A stretch of 64,000 nucleotides of DNA, from the NCBI GenBank assembly GCA_027492735.1, contig JAPUEE010000013.1, positions 1-64,000 of the forward strand, in the 5' to 3' direction. Below the pieces are notes generated by a model. It did no database searches and was not told where the DNA came from. It saw only the letters and a list, made by a program, of their open reading frames with translations. This DNA is from Candidatus Saccharimonadota bacterium. Its GTDB lineage: Bacteria > Patescibacteriota > Saccharimonadia > Saccharimonadales > Saccharimonadaceae. The position numbers and the translations under genes were made by a program. Positions 1 through 8,386 of this stretch are shown here, one piece after another. Every line of letters starts with the position of its first letter. Within the stretch, counting starts at the first letter, position 1.

Positions 1-1733
1 CCAGTGGTCCTTCCGGCCCCCAAGGTCCAACTGGCAACCAAGGCGCCACTGGTGCGACGGGAATCCAAGGTGCGACGGGTCCCAAAGGTGACAATGGTAC
101 AGACGGCCAAGACGGCACATCCGTCACCATAGCTGGCTCAGTTGCGAGTGTCGCTAATCTCCCTACAGGCCTCGGAGTTGGCGATGCCGGCAAAGGCTAC
201 CTTACTACCGACAATGGCCACCTTCATGTCTGGAGTGGCACAGCCTGGACTGACGTAGGAGAAATCCGTGGCCCCCAAGGTCCAACTGGCGTAACAGGCC
301 AAACGGGCGCAACCGGACCACAAGGCGCCACTGGTCCAAGTGGCACACCCGGAACACCAGGTAGTAATGGTGCAACTGGTTCTACTGGCTCGACGGGTCA
401 GACTGGAGCAACCGGACCATCTGGACCATCTGGTTCTAATGGAGCCACAGGCGCCACTGGTCCAAGTGGTCCTTCCGGCCCCCAAGGTCCAACTGGCAAC
501 CAAGGCGCCACTGGTGCTACCGGCATACAAGGCCTCCAAGGCAACCCTGGTTCAGTAGGTGCAACCGGCTCTACCGGCCCTCAGGGTGCTACTGGACCAA
601 CTGGCTCGACAGGTCAGACTGGTGCAACGGGAGCAACCGGTGCTACCGGACCATCTGGTTCTAATGGAGCCACAGGCGCCACTGGTCCAAGTGGTCCGAG
701 TGGTGCTCCCTCAACCATACCGGGTGCCACAGGAGCGACGGGACCGGCAGGGGCAACAACTATTGCCGGGATCTCTGGTTTACAAGCTGCTCTAGATAGC
801 AAAGCCTCTACATCACATACGCATGCAGCCGGCGATATCACGTCAGGTGTATTTACTCTGGAGCGTACCGCTACCGGCACTCCAGTATATGTGTTCTATA
901 ACGGCACCAACTGGACTAATGCGGCTAACGCTATTATTAGTGCGCGACCTACCACCCGCACAGATATACCCGTAGTACTGGTGGACACTACGGCTGACGG
1001 TAGTGCCCCTATACCAGGTTGGGCATTACAGCGAGATTTCGTATTACAATCCACTGGGGCCACTGGTGGTGGTAATACTGGTACGACAATATTTCAATGG
1101 TACGGTACAGGCATTGCTAATGGACATACAATTGTCACTTCTGATGCTGGCACCGGAGACTTAGCGGTTAGTTCTACCGAAGGTTCTACTACTCCCACTG
1201 TTGTTACTGGCAGCTCGATTACGCCGGCTGTATCATTTGTACAAGCAGCTGGACAAATCTGTACGCTTAACTGGACAAATGTAGGAACGCATACTACGGG
1301 ACGCGCGCGATTGTTTTTGCAAACACCCTCCTCATGGTATAGTGCAACTCAGGCTATCGCACGATTTACTAATACCAATGGTTCGACGCAATATCTAGGC
1401 ATGTCTTTACGAGGATCAGGTACGCCGGGGGCTTTGTCGCTCAATGACACGACCAATAACAATGTTCTTACAACTCCAAATAATACACTTTCATTATCGA
1501 CCTGGTATCGCGTAGAATTTGCCGTTGATCAGTTGGCAGGTACTGGCTATCTAGGTGTCTGGGATATAAATGGTAATGTGATCTATGATTCCGGCACAAC
1601 TTCTCTTTCGGTTGGCTCAGGTGGTTGGGAGCGATTCCGTTGGGGTCCAATGGTGTCAGGCGTTACTACCTCGCTGCTCATGGCGAAGCTGAAAGTTATA
1701 CAGGAGTCCGGCGTTACTGTAGGAGCAAATTAA
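1..1733 (+). CDS. Collagen-like fibre protein, 5' end outside the window
   Basis: One open frame runs without a stop from base 3 to 1733 (about 576 residues visible); the true start lies to the left. Residues 1 to about 245 are mostly Gly-X-Y triplets rich in GAT, GPS and GPQ, interrupted by a roughly 60-residue non-collagen block (bases 123-270). Then comes a motif around [16 protein letters not shown], which is typical of phage tail-fibre proteins, and a beta-rich C-terminal domain of about 280 residues with Thr/Gly/Ser-rich sequence. No catalytic motif is visible. The next gene starts immediately after its TAA, so the two are probably co-expressed. From family knowledge this is a trimeric fibre, either a phage or prophage tail fibre or a surface adhesin. 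Which of these applies cannot be decided here because no capsid, terminase or integrase gene is visible. Confidence 0.8.
   Translation, partial: SGPSGPQGPTGNQGATGATGIQGATGPKGDNGTDGQDGTSVTIAGSVASVANLPTGLGVGDAGKGYLTTDNGHLHVWSGTAWTDVGEIRGPQGPTGVTGQTGATGPQGATGPSGTPGTPGSNGATGSTGSTGQTGATGPSGPSGSNGATGATGPSGPSGPQGPTGNQGATGATGIQGLQGNPGSVGATGSTGPQGATGPTGSTGQTGATGATGATGPSGSNGATGATGPSGPSGAPSTIPGATGATGPAGATTIAGISGLQAALDSKASTSHTHAAGDITSGVFTLERTATGTPVYVFYNGTNWTNAANAIISARPTTRTDIPVVLVDTTADGSAPIPGWALQRDFVLQSTGATGGGNTGTTIFQWYGTGIANGHTIVTSDAGTGDLAVSSTEGSTTPTVVTGSSITPAVSFVQAAGQICTLNWTNVGTHTTGRARLFLQTPSSWYSATQAIARFTNTNGSTQYLGMSLRGSGTPGALSLNDTTNNNVLTTPNNTLSLSTWYRVEFAVDQLAGTGYLGVWDINGNVIYDSGTTSLSVGSGGWERFRWGPMVSGVTTSLLMAKLKVIQESGVTVGAN
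3..697 (+). repeat. Long identical DNA repeats inside the collagen-like region
   Basis: Bases 3-55 recur exactly at 465-517, and bases 423-472 recur exactly at 648-697. Many shorter G-X-Y-encoding repeats lie between them. The repeats keep the reading frame, so recombination between copies would change fibre length by whole triplets. The second pair is 225 bases apart and the first 462, both multiples of three. Confidence 0.9.
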
Positions 1734-2588
1734 ATGGCTCTCGATACTTGGATAAATTATAACGGGACCCATTTCCGCAACTTTAGGACTGGTGATACTA
1801 ATGGGGCGGGTACTGATCCAGGCGTTCAAAACTGGGGACTCTATCGTACGTATAATTTGACTATAGATGAAGGTTGGACGCACACCACAGGTGTTCGCAC
1901 TACTGATTCGGCATATAACCGAGCGCAGCAAACCACCTTCACCTCGGATGGTATGCGTATCACGGCCGAGCGCGCATCTGAGAGTGCAACGATTTATAGC
2001 TCTGACGCTCAAGCGCGATATGCACCAGTACCAAATATGTTTGCTGTCGAGGCAGACATTGATCTAGGCGGTTACGATCCGGTCAACGACCATCTTGGCA
2101 TGGGCTGTTTCCCGGCAATGTGGCTACGACCTTCGACAGGAATCAAAGGTGAAATTGACGTCTGGGAGTACATAGGTAACTACGCGAATATTGGCTCACC
2201 CGAGATGAAATTTACACTTATCAAGGTCGGCAGTTCGCCGTACAACCAAGGTAGTCGCGAATTTGCTATTCCGAAAAATAAAATGGCGAGTAACGATTTT
2301 CGTGGCCTACATACATGGAGATTTGAGAAAAAGCCGGGACGATGTGATTTGTGGGTTGATGGCAACTATGTGGCAGGTATGACTCAGGCTCAGTTTGATG
2401 CTTCAACTTCCGTTGGCTCATATGTCGATCAGTTTGAAAATGGCACGCCGTGGTATCTGCGCCTTACCTACCAATTTGGCCCTGCGCCGGGTGGCAACTG
2501 GAATGCCGGCGGCTCTGTACCGTCGGTATGGCGAAAGTCGGTAATGCATATCTCACGTATGCAAGTGTGGGAATATACAGGTAATTAG
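1734..2588 (+). CDS. GH16 / concanavalin A-like glucanase-lectin domain protein
   Basis: 284 residues, starting at the ATG directly after the stop of the fibre gene. Around residues 122-148 it reads as a GH16-type active-site strand: an aromatic/Pro-rich run (FPAMWLRP), then GEIDVWEYIG, with Glu140, Asp142 and Glu145 placed as in the family E-x-D-x-x-E motif (nucleophile, helper and acid/base). WEYTG at the C-terminus closes the jelly-roll. There is no signal peptide or membrane segment. GH16 enzymes cut beta-1,3/1,4-glucans or galactans. Coupled to a fibre protein, it could be a tail-borne or surface-borne depolymerase or a carbohydrate-binding tip. Activity is inferred; a non-catalytic lectin is the alternative. 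Confidence 0.65.
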   Translation: MALDTWINYNGTHFRNFRTGDTNGAGTDPGVQNWGLYRTYNLTIDEGWTHTTGVRTTDSAYNRAQQTTFTSDGMRITAERASESATIYSSDAQARYAPVPNMFAVEADIDLGGYDPVNDHLGMGCFPAMWLRPSTGIKGEIDVWEYIGNYANIGSPEMKFTLIKVGSSPYNQGSREFAIPKNKMASNDFRGLHTWRFEKKPGRCDLWVDGNYVAGMTQAQFDASTSVGSYVDQFENGTPWYLRLTYQFGPAPGGNWNAGGSVPSVWRKSVMHISRMQVWEYTGN

Positions 2589-2596
2589 GAGGTAAT

Positions 2597-2701
2597 ATGA
2601 ATGAAGCAGAAACGACTCCCGTATGGTATATCTTAGTCGACGATGGCAATGGTACTCTGGAGAAACGAGGATTAATTTTATCTCTTGTGTCTCAATTGTA
2701 G
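2597..2701 (+). CDS. 34-residue small protein, unknown
   Basis: A short frame opens eight bases after the GH16-like gene, behind a very strong Shine-Dalgarno (AGGAGG at 2587-2592, overlapping the previous stop). The product starts MNEAETTPVWYILVDDG and ends with a hydrophobic tail (GLILSLVSQL). It is too short for domain recognition. The strong ribosome-binding site and tight spacing are the main reasons to think it is translated as the last gene of the fibre unit. The C-terminal hydrophobic stretch could associate with a membrane or a partner protein. The region from 2702 to 2803 holds only weak hairpins and no clear terminator. Confidence 0.5.
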   Translation: MNEAETTPVWYILVDDGNGTLEKRGLILSLVSQL

Positions 2702-2803
2702 TATTTATAGCATAGCCTCTAGTGAGTGTCGGTAGTCCAAGTTAAATCTTAACACTGAATAAATTCTGGAAATAGAGTATCCAGTACGGCCGGAGTTTTT
2801 TGT

Positions 2804-3439
2804 TTAATCGCGATCGATCAACCGAGCAGCTTCTTCGGTCGGCATGTTTAGGGTAACTGACACCATTCGATTATTGCCGAACAGGAGTCGTCTAGTTTCA
2901 TTGGTCAGGTAGTTGTTGTTGACGGCGGGCAAGTCCGGTAGCTCAAAGCGACCACGCAGCGGACGGCGGTTACTAATAGATTTTCGTTCCATATCTAATC
3001 TAGACATCGTGACGCCTAGGGCTAGAGCAGATAATCTCAAATTGTCGACAATTATTTCTACGTTGTCTCTAGGGGTCTCGGATGATACCTCTGTATTGCC
3101 AAAAACGGTCGTCAAATTATCACCATTTTGACCTGTCCATCCCTCAATAGCTGCTCTCGTCGGAGGATTTGATGTGTCGATTGGGGTGTGATGACGGTAG
3201 TAGTCGCCCTTGTTGTGAATGAAGCGCAAGGCAGAATGATGCGTCTCCTCGCCAGCTACAATATGATAGGTGCGCCCAATGTCTGGCGAACCGCGCTTCT
3301 GATCGAAAGTGATGTTTGCTATATAGGCCGATATGTTCCTACGATTAAAATGATAATCAGGATGTTGTTTTACTCCATAATCCAGTGGATAGTATGTATA
3401 GTGTATCTGGTTCGAAGGTAGTTGATTTCTACGAAGCAT
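2804..3439 (-). CDS. Hypothetical protein
   Basis: About 211 residues, family not recognised. It is soluble and Arg/Asn-rich, with no signal peptide, membrane segment or known catalytic motif seen. Of two consecutive ATG codons, the second (3439) lies exactly six bases after a TATAAT on the minus strand (3446-3451), which predicts a leaderless mRNA starting at this codon; the first is only three bases away. The C-terminal part (MVSVTLNMPTEEAARLIDRD) looks like a regular strand-helix element. It ends convergently with the small ORF at 2597-2701, with about 100 bases between them. Confidence 0.6.
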   Translation of the reverse strand: MLRRNQLPSNQIHYTYYPLDYGVKQHPDYHFNRRNISAYIANITFDQKRGSPDIGRTYHIVAGEETHHSALRFIHNKGDYYRHHTPIDTSNPPTRAAIEGWTGQNGDNLTTVFGNTEVSSETPRDNVEIIVDNLRLSALALGVTMSRLDMERKSISNRRPLRGRFELPDLPAVNNNYLTNETRRLLFGNNRMVSVTLNMPTEEAARLIDRD

Positions 3440-3561
3440 CATGTAATTATAACATAATTATAATGAAAATACAATGATTGCTAAACACAATACCAGTGAT
3501 CGAGGCGGCACATTAGCGTTAGCATTGTAAATTATAACAAATTGTGGTATAATACAATTAT

Positions 3562-4062
3562 ATGAGTAACATAGATAAACCCGGTATTATTTGTGAAATC
3601 ACTGTTGCTCCTGACCCAAAACGCTCGAATCTTTTCTACAGAGCACCGATCGGCTTGATATATGATATCAATACTGATACCTCAGTAGCCAAAGCGGCAC
3701 TCGCTTCTGGCGGTAACCATACTGATTTGCATCAGTACCTCTTTGATTACAGATCGAGAGTCCATGGTGGCAATCCAGAATTGGACTATTATGAAGCGTT
3801 AATCCATACTGCTTGGACAGATGATGGGGATATGGAGTATGTCTATGGTTTATCGGGTATATATTGGGAAAACTGCAATATGAACCAAAAGGCAATCGAA
3901 GTAGCGCGCCGAGCGACTCAGGCTCTGGTATTACTAAACCTCAATTTCGATCACCTGCCGGAGGGCGACTCAGTCAGAGTATTTTCGGAGGGAGAGCTGG
4001 ACGCTGCTCCGGATGAACATATCATTTACGAATTGGATGACGTAGAAAAAATCTGGGCATAG
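3562..4062 (+). CDS. Hypothetical acidic protein
   Basis: 166 residues, acidic, no recognised domain and no membrane segment. The start codon is eight bases after a good -10 box (TATAAT, 3548-3553), so the transcript is probably leaderless. The N-terminal half has beta-like sequence (ICEITVAPDPKRSNLFYRAPIG), and the middle is helical with conserved-looking Trp/Tyr positions. It stands alone between a leftward hypothetical gene and a leftward Nudix gene. No function is proposed. Confidence 0.6.
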   Translation: MSNIDKPGIICEITVAPDPKRSNLFYRAPIGLIYDINTDTSVAKAALASGGNHTDLHQYLFDYRSRVHGGNPELDYYEALIHTAWTDDGDMEYVYGLSGIYWENCNMNQKAIEVARRATQALVLLNLNFDHLPEGDSVRVFSEGELDAAPDEHIIYELDDVEKIWA

Positions 4063-4123
4063 AGTTCGGTTTGTTTATGTTACCAAAAGACGTTTCGCCA
4101 AATTTTACATGGAATAGGGTGGA

Positions 4124-4639
4124 CTATAACTGACGCAGGGCTTGGTTTAGTAGGGCTAGGTCTCTTTTTTGGATGAATAATCCCTCATAGTTGGTTGGAC
4201 GGTCGTTTTCTAATAGGGTAATTGCGGCGTCAATGCTATCGACCCACATGACAGAAAAGTCGTCGGCGATTTCCTCGGGTGTGAATTCTGGCTCGGAGAT
4301 AGGTCCGAACTGTTTTGCGAGATAGCAATAGGAAGTTTGTTTTAACTCCCATTTGTCTCGTAATTCGACGATAACACCTAGCTCGGCGATAACATTAGCA
4401 TCGCAACCGATTTCTTCGATGAACTCTCGGGACAGGGCTTCGATTTTGTTTTCACCTTCGTCAATGCCGCCACCTGGTAGTTTATGATAACTGTGCTTTC
4501 CTACTCGGAGTAGCGCAACTTTACCATTATTGTCGATCACAACTGCTCGGGCCGCCTCGCGAATGCGGAACGCGTCAGTATCGAGGCGAGAACTATCGGG
4601 GAAGAAATCTTGATGGGTGATCGTTAGAATGGTGTCCAT
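4124..4639 (-). CDS. Nudix hydrolase
   Basis: 171 residues. The Nudix box is intact: GGGIDEG followed by E..SREFIEEIG fits G-x5-E-x7-RE-U-x-EE-x-GU, the Mg2+-binding and catalytic loop that hydrolyses nucleoside diphosphates linked to another moiety. The N-terminal strand AARAVVIDNNGKVALLRVG is the usual first strand of the fold. The chosen ATG (4639) is seven bases after TACAAT (minus, 4647-4652), implying a leaderless message; an ATG three codons upstream overlaps the -10 box and is unlikely. It follows the purine permease on the same strand. The substrate cannot be told from the motif; oxidised nucleotides or sugar nucleotides are typical. Confidence 0.85.
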   Translation of the reverse strand: MDTILTITHQDFFPDSSRLDTDAFRIREAARAVVIDNNGKVALLRVGKHSYHKLPGGGIDEGENKIEALSREFIEEIGCDANVIAELGVIVELRDKWELKQTSYCYLAKQFGPISEPEFTPEEIADDFSVMWVDSIDAAITLLENDRPTNYEGLFIQKRDLALLNQALRQL

Positions 4640-4754
4640 TGACTCCATTGTAGCATGAAAATTTCAATAAATTGGTCGGGGATCCCCCGAGGCCAAGGTG
4701 CGAGTAAAACTCTAGCAGCACCTGACCCCGGGGAACCCGAGTGGAGCTGATCCT

Positions 4755-6218
4755 TTACGGGGTCAGCAGGGCAGAGATTGGGTTGATGGCGAAGAACACG
4801 ACGAACAGTGTCGCCACGACCCACATAAGAGGCGACACCTCCCTTGACTTACCGCGGACAGCCTTGATCGATGCGTAGGCGATGAAACCAGCGCCGATAC
4901 CGACGCTGATCGAGTAGGTGAACGGCATCAGGACGATCGTCAGGAAGGCCGGGATACCGATCTCCGGACTCCTCCAATCAATGTCCTGCACCTGCATCAT
5001 CATCAGGAAGCCGACCAGGATCAGAGCGGCCACCGCGGCCTCGCTCGGTACGACCTCGACGAGAGGCGCGAACCAGATGCTTAGGGCGAAGAGCAACCCA
5101 GTGACCACGCTGGCCAAGCCAGTCCGAGCACCCTCCGCGACACCGGCGGTCGATTCGATATAGCTGGTGTTGCTCGAAACTCCGGCCATGCCGCCGGCCG
5201 CCGCCGCGATCGAGTCGATGACCAGGATTTGCTGGACCTTTGGCGGTGTGCCGTCCCGATTCAGCAGATTGGCCTCGGAGCCAACCGCTGTCACGGTTCC
5301 CACTGTGTCGAAGAAGTCCGACAACAGTAGGGTGAACATGAGCAACACGGCGCCGACGATCCCGATGTTGTCGATCGATCCCAACAGGTTGAACTGACCC
5401 AGGGTGCCGAAGTCGGGTATCGCAACGACGCTCTCCGGCAAGGCCGGAACGTTGAGCGCCCAGCCGCCGAACGGGTTATCGACGCTGCTGCCTAGGTGCA
5501 GGCTCGACTCGATGGCGATCGACGCCACGGTCGCAACGGCGATCGTGATGAGGATCGCCCCCTTGACCTTGTTGACGTACAGCACGATCAGCAGCGCCAG
5601 CGCCAGGACGAATACCAGCACCGGCCAGCCGTTCAGCGAACCGTTGAGGCCGAGTTGGACCGGAACGGTTGTGTTGGCGATGTCCGGGATTCGTGTCACC
5701 ACCCGGGCGTCGACGAGCGCGATGAAGGTGATGAACAGGCCGATCCCGACACTGATCGCCACCTTCAGACTGGATGGCACGGCCTCGAACACCGCCTTGC
5801 GTAGACCGGTGAGCACGAGGATGAGGATCAGCAGCCCCTCGAGGACCACCAACCCCATCGCATCCGCCCAGGTCATCTTGGATGCGATGCTGAATGCCAC
5901 GAAAGCGTTTAGGCCGAGGCCGGTAGCGAGCGCCAACGGAAAGTTCCCGACGACGCCCATCAGCACGGTCATGACGGCCGCGACCAGTGCTGTTCCGGCG
6001 GCGATGGCTGCCAGATTCGGTGCATCTCCTCCACCGAGGAACTTGCCGTCCGCATCCTTCGCGAACCCCAGGATGAGGGGGTTTAGGACGATGATGTACG
6101 ACATCGTCAAGAACGTGACAAGTCCGCCACGAACTTCACGACCCAGGGTGCTCCCCCGAGCCGTGATCTGAAAGAAACTGTCGATCGGCGACAGCTCCTT
6201 CGTCTTTGCTGCCGGCAT
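4755..6218 (-). CDS. NCS2-family (AzgA-type) purine permease, G+C-rich
   Basis: 487 residues with 11-13 hydrophobic segments. It matches the AzgA branch of the NCS2 nucleobase permeases: an early GGLVTFLTMSYIIVLNP, then ALATGLGLNAFVAF and LLLSDFFDTVGT, and SSNTSYIESTAGVAEGARTG near residue 350. The role is uptake of adenine, guanine or hypoxanthine across the cytoplasmic membrane. The start is the ATG behind AAGGGAG; an upstream in-frame extension would include the promoter (TATACT on the minus strand near 6275). Base composition differs sharply from the neighbours: 35 of 60 bases at 4861-4920 are G/C and third codon positions are mostly G or C. This suggests recent acquisition, plausibly from an actinobacterial host. 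Confidence 0.92.
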   Translation of the reverse strand: MPAAKTKELSPIDSFFQITARGSTLGREVRGGLVTFLTMSYIIVLNPLILGFAKDADGKFLGGGDAPNLAAIAAGTALVAAVMTVLMGVVGNFPLALATGLGLNAFVAFSIASKMTWADAMGLVVLEGLLILILVLTGLRKAVFEAVPSSLKVAISVGIGLFITFIALVDARVVTRIPDIANTTVPVQLGLNGSLNGWPVLVFVLALALLIVLYVNKVKGAILITIAVATVASIAIESSLHLGSSVDNPFGGWALNVPALPESVVAIPDFGTLGQFNLLGSIDNIGIVGAVLLMFTLLLSDFFDTVGTVTAVGSEANLLNRDGTPPKVQQILVIDSIAAAAGGMAGVSSNTSYIESTAGVAEGARTGLASVVTGLLFALSIWFAPLVEVVPSEAAVAALILVGFLMMMQVQDIDWRSPEIGIPAFLTIVLMPFTYSISVGIGAGFIAYASIKAVRGKSREVSPLMWVVATLFVVFFAINPISALLTP

Positions 6219-6359
6219 GGCAGTCTCCCTTCGATAAGGACCCATATCTCTGATTGTTAAGGGCCCACCTACGGTATAGTATACACTATTCATTTCGTAT
6301 ATTGTCGAAATCTTTCAGGGATGAGACTTGCTATATCTAACCTGCTATAATTATAGATA

Positions 6360-7277
6360 ATGAAGATCGTTACATCGGGTGCGAGCTATATCGATATTGA
6401 CGCGTATGCGGGATGTATCGCCTATGCCGAGTTGCTACGATTACAGGGAGAGGACGCGCTCGCAGTCTGTACTGCACCACTAAACGAAAGTGTGAACGAC
6501 ACTATACGCTCCTGGGATGCGTCGATACAGACTGCCCACGAGCCGTCAGAACGAGATGAGTTTATTATGATAGACGTCTCTCACCCAGAGTACTTCGATA
6601 CTATCGTGAATATAGAAAAGGTTAGCGAAGTCATCGATCATCATCCAGGCTTCGAGCAATATTGGCGAGATAGAGTAGGAGATAGGGCACTTATTGAATT
6701 TATCGGCGCTGCCTGCACGCTTGTCTATGAAAAATGGAAATCGGCAGGCTTGCTAGATAGTATGAGCGTCACGAGTGCCAGATTGTTGATCTGTGGTATT
6801 TTGGATAATACGCTCAATTTCGGTGCAAAAGTCACTACGCAGCGTGATATCGAAGCATATGAAGAACTGCTAAAAATCGCAAATCTACCTGGCGATTTTA
6901 CGGCACAGTATTTTAGTGAGTGTCAGAGCGCGATTCTACGAGATCTAGTAGGCGCGATGCGTGGTGACACAAAGGTTTTATCGTTTCAGTCATTTGGTCG
7001 ACCCATGAGCGTAGGGCAATTGGTAGTGTGGGACGGCAGCAAGATCTTGGCGGAGAATCAAGACACTATTAGTCAAACACTATCAGCCGTAAAGCCAGAC
7101 TGGTATATGAACCTTGTAGTTGTTGGCGAAGGTAAGAGCTATTTCATAGCTGAAAATAGAGAGGTACAGCATTGGCTAGAAAAGCTACTAGATGTACGTT
7201 TCGATAATAATGCCGCAGTTGCCGATAGGTTGTGGTTGCGGAAAGAAATCATCAAACAGGATATAGAACGAGCGTAA
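6360..7277 (+). CDS. DHH/DHHA2-family phosphoesterase (family II pyrophosphatase-like)
   Basis: 305 residues. The motif order fits family II Mn-dependent pyrophosphatases and related DHH phosphoesterases: YIDIDAYAG (metal-binding Asp residues) near residue 11, MIDVSHPEYFD near 70, EVIDHHPGF near 92, IEFIGAACTLVYE, then ICGILDNTLNF near 145. The C-terminus (LWLRKEIIKQ) resembles the SRKKQ substrate-binding signature of DHHA2, but with Leu in place of Ser and extra changes. The first motif lacks the usual His-x-x-x-D start. The substrate could therefore be pyrophosphate or a small phosphodiester. ATG is eight bases after TATAAT (6346-6351), so it is leaderless. Confidence 0.7.
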   Translation: MKIVTSGASYIDIDAYAGCIAYAELLRLQGEDALAVCTAPLNESVNDTIRSWDASIQTAHEPSERDEFIMIDVSHPEYFDTIVNIEKVSEVIDHHPGFEQYWRDRVGDRALIEFIGAACTLVYEKWKSAGLLDSMSVTSARLLICGILDNTLNFGAKVTTQRDIEAYEELLKIANLPGDFTAQYFSECQSAILRDLVGAMRGDTKVLSFQSFGRPMSVGQLVVWDGSKILAENQDTISQTLSAVKPDWYMNLVVVGEGKSYFIAENREVQHWLEKLLDVRFDNNAAVADRLWLRKEIIKQDIERA

Positions 7278-7295
7278 GACGACTGGCGGATCTGA

Positions 7296-7529
7296 TTATT
7301 TCTGATCTACACTTGCGGCTAAGGCTTGTTTCTGCTCTCGCTCTTGTCGTATCGCAGCTTGACCCATGCGGTAGACTTCTTCTACTCGCCGGATTATGTC
7401 ATTGTTGTTTGGCCAGCCTCGCGCCTCGGGGTCGAGTGCCCACGGCTTGTTTGCTATATCATCGTTATTCGGATATTCTCTACTCTCCGGATCAAGAGCC
7501 CATCGAGGGGTACTATTTGCTGTACTCAC
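7296..7529 (-). CDS. Small protein with internal WALDPE...PNN repeat
   Basis: 77 residues, starting at GTG behind AGGAGA on the minus strand. Two near-copies of a 16-residue unit, WALDPESREYPNNDDI and WALDPEARGWPNNNDI, follow each other, then a charged helix rich in Arg, Glu and Gln that could form a coiled coil. There is no membrane segment. No family is recognised. The unusual direct repeat, the plausible ribosome-binding site and the absence of any other good frame here support a real gene. It lies convergent to the DHH phosphoesterase and downstream of tRNA-Leu. Confidence 0.6.
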   Translation of the reverse strand: MSTANSTPRWALDPESREYPNNDDIANKPWALDPEARGWPNNNDIIRRVEEVYRMGQAAIRQEREQKQALAASVDQK

Positions 7530-7591
7530 TATTTCTCCTGCTCGTTAAAAGTGTTGCATGTTGCATGCTAAAAACCTATTATACATCACCA

Positions 7592-7623
7592 AAGAAAAAT
7601 CGCCCATAGTTTCCCTAGGCGAT
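7592..7623 (-). terminator. Intrinsic terminator after tRNA-Leu(UAG)
   Basis: On the minus strand, ATCGCC and GGCGAT form a 6-bp stem followed by TTTTTCTTT. It lies about 20 bases beyond the tRNA 3' end. Confidence 0.8.
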
Positions 7624-7641
7624 ATAATCCAAAATTATTCC

Positions 7642-7726
7642 TGGTGCGCGCGAGAGGACTTGAACCTCCACGCCCGAAGGCATATGCTCCTAAGGCATAC
7701 GTGTATACCAATTTCACCACGCGCGC
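7642..7726 (-). tRNA. tRNA-Leu, anticodon UAG
   Basis: A class II tRNA of 85 bases with the CCA end encoded. The acceptor stem is GCGCGCG/CGCGCGC with discriminator A, and there is a long variable arm. The anticodon arm is UAUGC-CUUAGGA-GCAUA, which gives anticodon UAG reading CUA and neighbouring leucine codons. It begins five bases after the rsmD stop on the same strand and is probably cotranscribed with it. Confidence 0.95.
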
Positions 7727-7731
7727 ATGGC

Positions 7732-8325
7732 TTATATTGTAGCAGAAACGTCGTCTGCAGACAACTCGTTTTCGCTAGAATCCAAAAGGAAGAGGGCTAG
7801 TGCCGCTTCTCCGTAAATACGATTGTCCACCACAACAACTCCATCTAGGTCCGGCACAGTCTCTCTTCCTGGATACGATAATATCATAAGCCCTTCGGGT
7901 CGTAAATACTTTGTTAACCGAGAGACTGTGGATAACTGCGTATCATGGTATGGCGGATCTGCGAAAATTATGTCAAATTTATCATCTTGACTAGTATTTG
8001 TCCAGCCTGTTACCCCTGTTTGGATCACTTTGGCTCGATCACGTACGGATAATGTTGTAATATTCACATTTATAGTACGTACAGCAGTCTTGTCACGCTC
8101 GAGAAATACGACACTATCTGCCCCTCGACTGAGAGCTTCGAATCCCAATGCGCCCGTCCCGGCGAAGGCATCGAGGACCCGTGCGCCCTTTAATCCGCCG
8201 CGTGATTCTAGCATGGAAAACAGCGCCGAGCGAACTCGGTCGCCCATTGGGTGCGTGGCTCGAGCCACGTCGGCCGAAATCCACCGTCCGCCAAATTTGC
8301 CAGCAATAATTCTCAGTCGTGCCAC
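7732..8325 (-). CDS. rsmD: 16S rRNA (guanine-N2)-methyltransferase RsmD
   Basis: 197 residues. Features of RsmD are present in order: LRIIAGKFGGRW, then THPMGDRVRSALFSML, the SAM-binding strand VLDAFAGTGALGFEALSRG (near residue 52) and the catalytic FADPPYHD (DPPY variant of NPPY) near residue 120. The enzyme methylates G966 of 16S rRNA (E. coli numbering) using S-adenosylmethionine. The start chosen is GTG (8325) because AAAGGAGTTCCT stands directly before it; a longer in-frame reading would start at the -10 region. It is divergent from the FAD oxidase and is followed by tRNA-Leu. Confidence 0.92.
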   Translation of the reverse strand: MARLRIIAGKFGGRWISADVARATHPMGDRVRSALFSMLESRGGLKGARVLDAFAGTGALGFEALSRGADSVVFLERDKTAVRTINVNITTLSVRDRAKVIQTGVTGWTNTSQDDKFDIIFADPPYHDTQLSTVSRLTKYLRPEGLMILSYPGRETVPDLDGVVVVDNRIYGEAALALFLLDSSENELSADDVSATI

Positions 8326-8386
8326 AGGAACTCCTTTGTCATACACATATTGTATCAAAGAAGTGGACTTGTGCTAGAATATAAGT

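Noticed and set aside
340-795. Separate short frames within the fibre gene
   Set aside because: They are in another frame, whereas the Gly-X-Y frame runs uninterrupted from base 3 to 1733.
5404-6171. 255-residue open frame opposite the purine permease
   Set aside because: It is a by-product of the high G+C third positions of the permease; it has no start signal and no protein-like pattern.
1-7600. Complete prophage
   Set aside because: No integrase, terminase, capsid or attachment repeats are visible; genes after 2.8 kb do not look phage-like.
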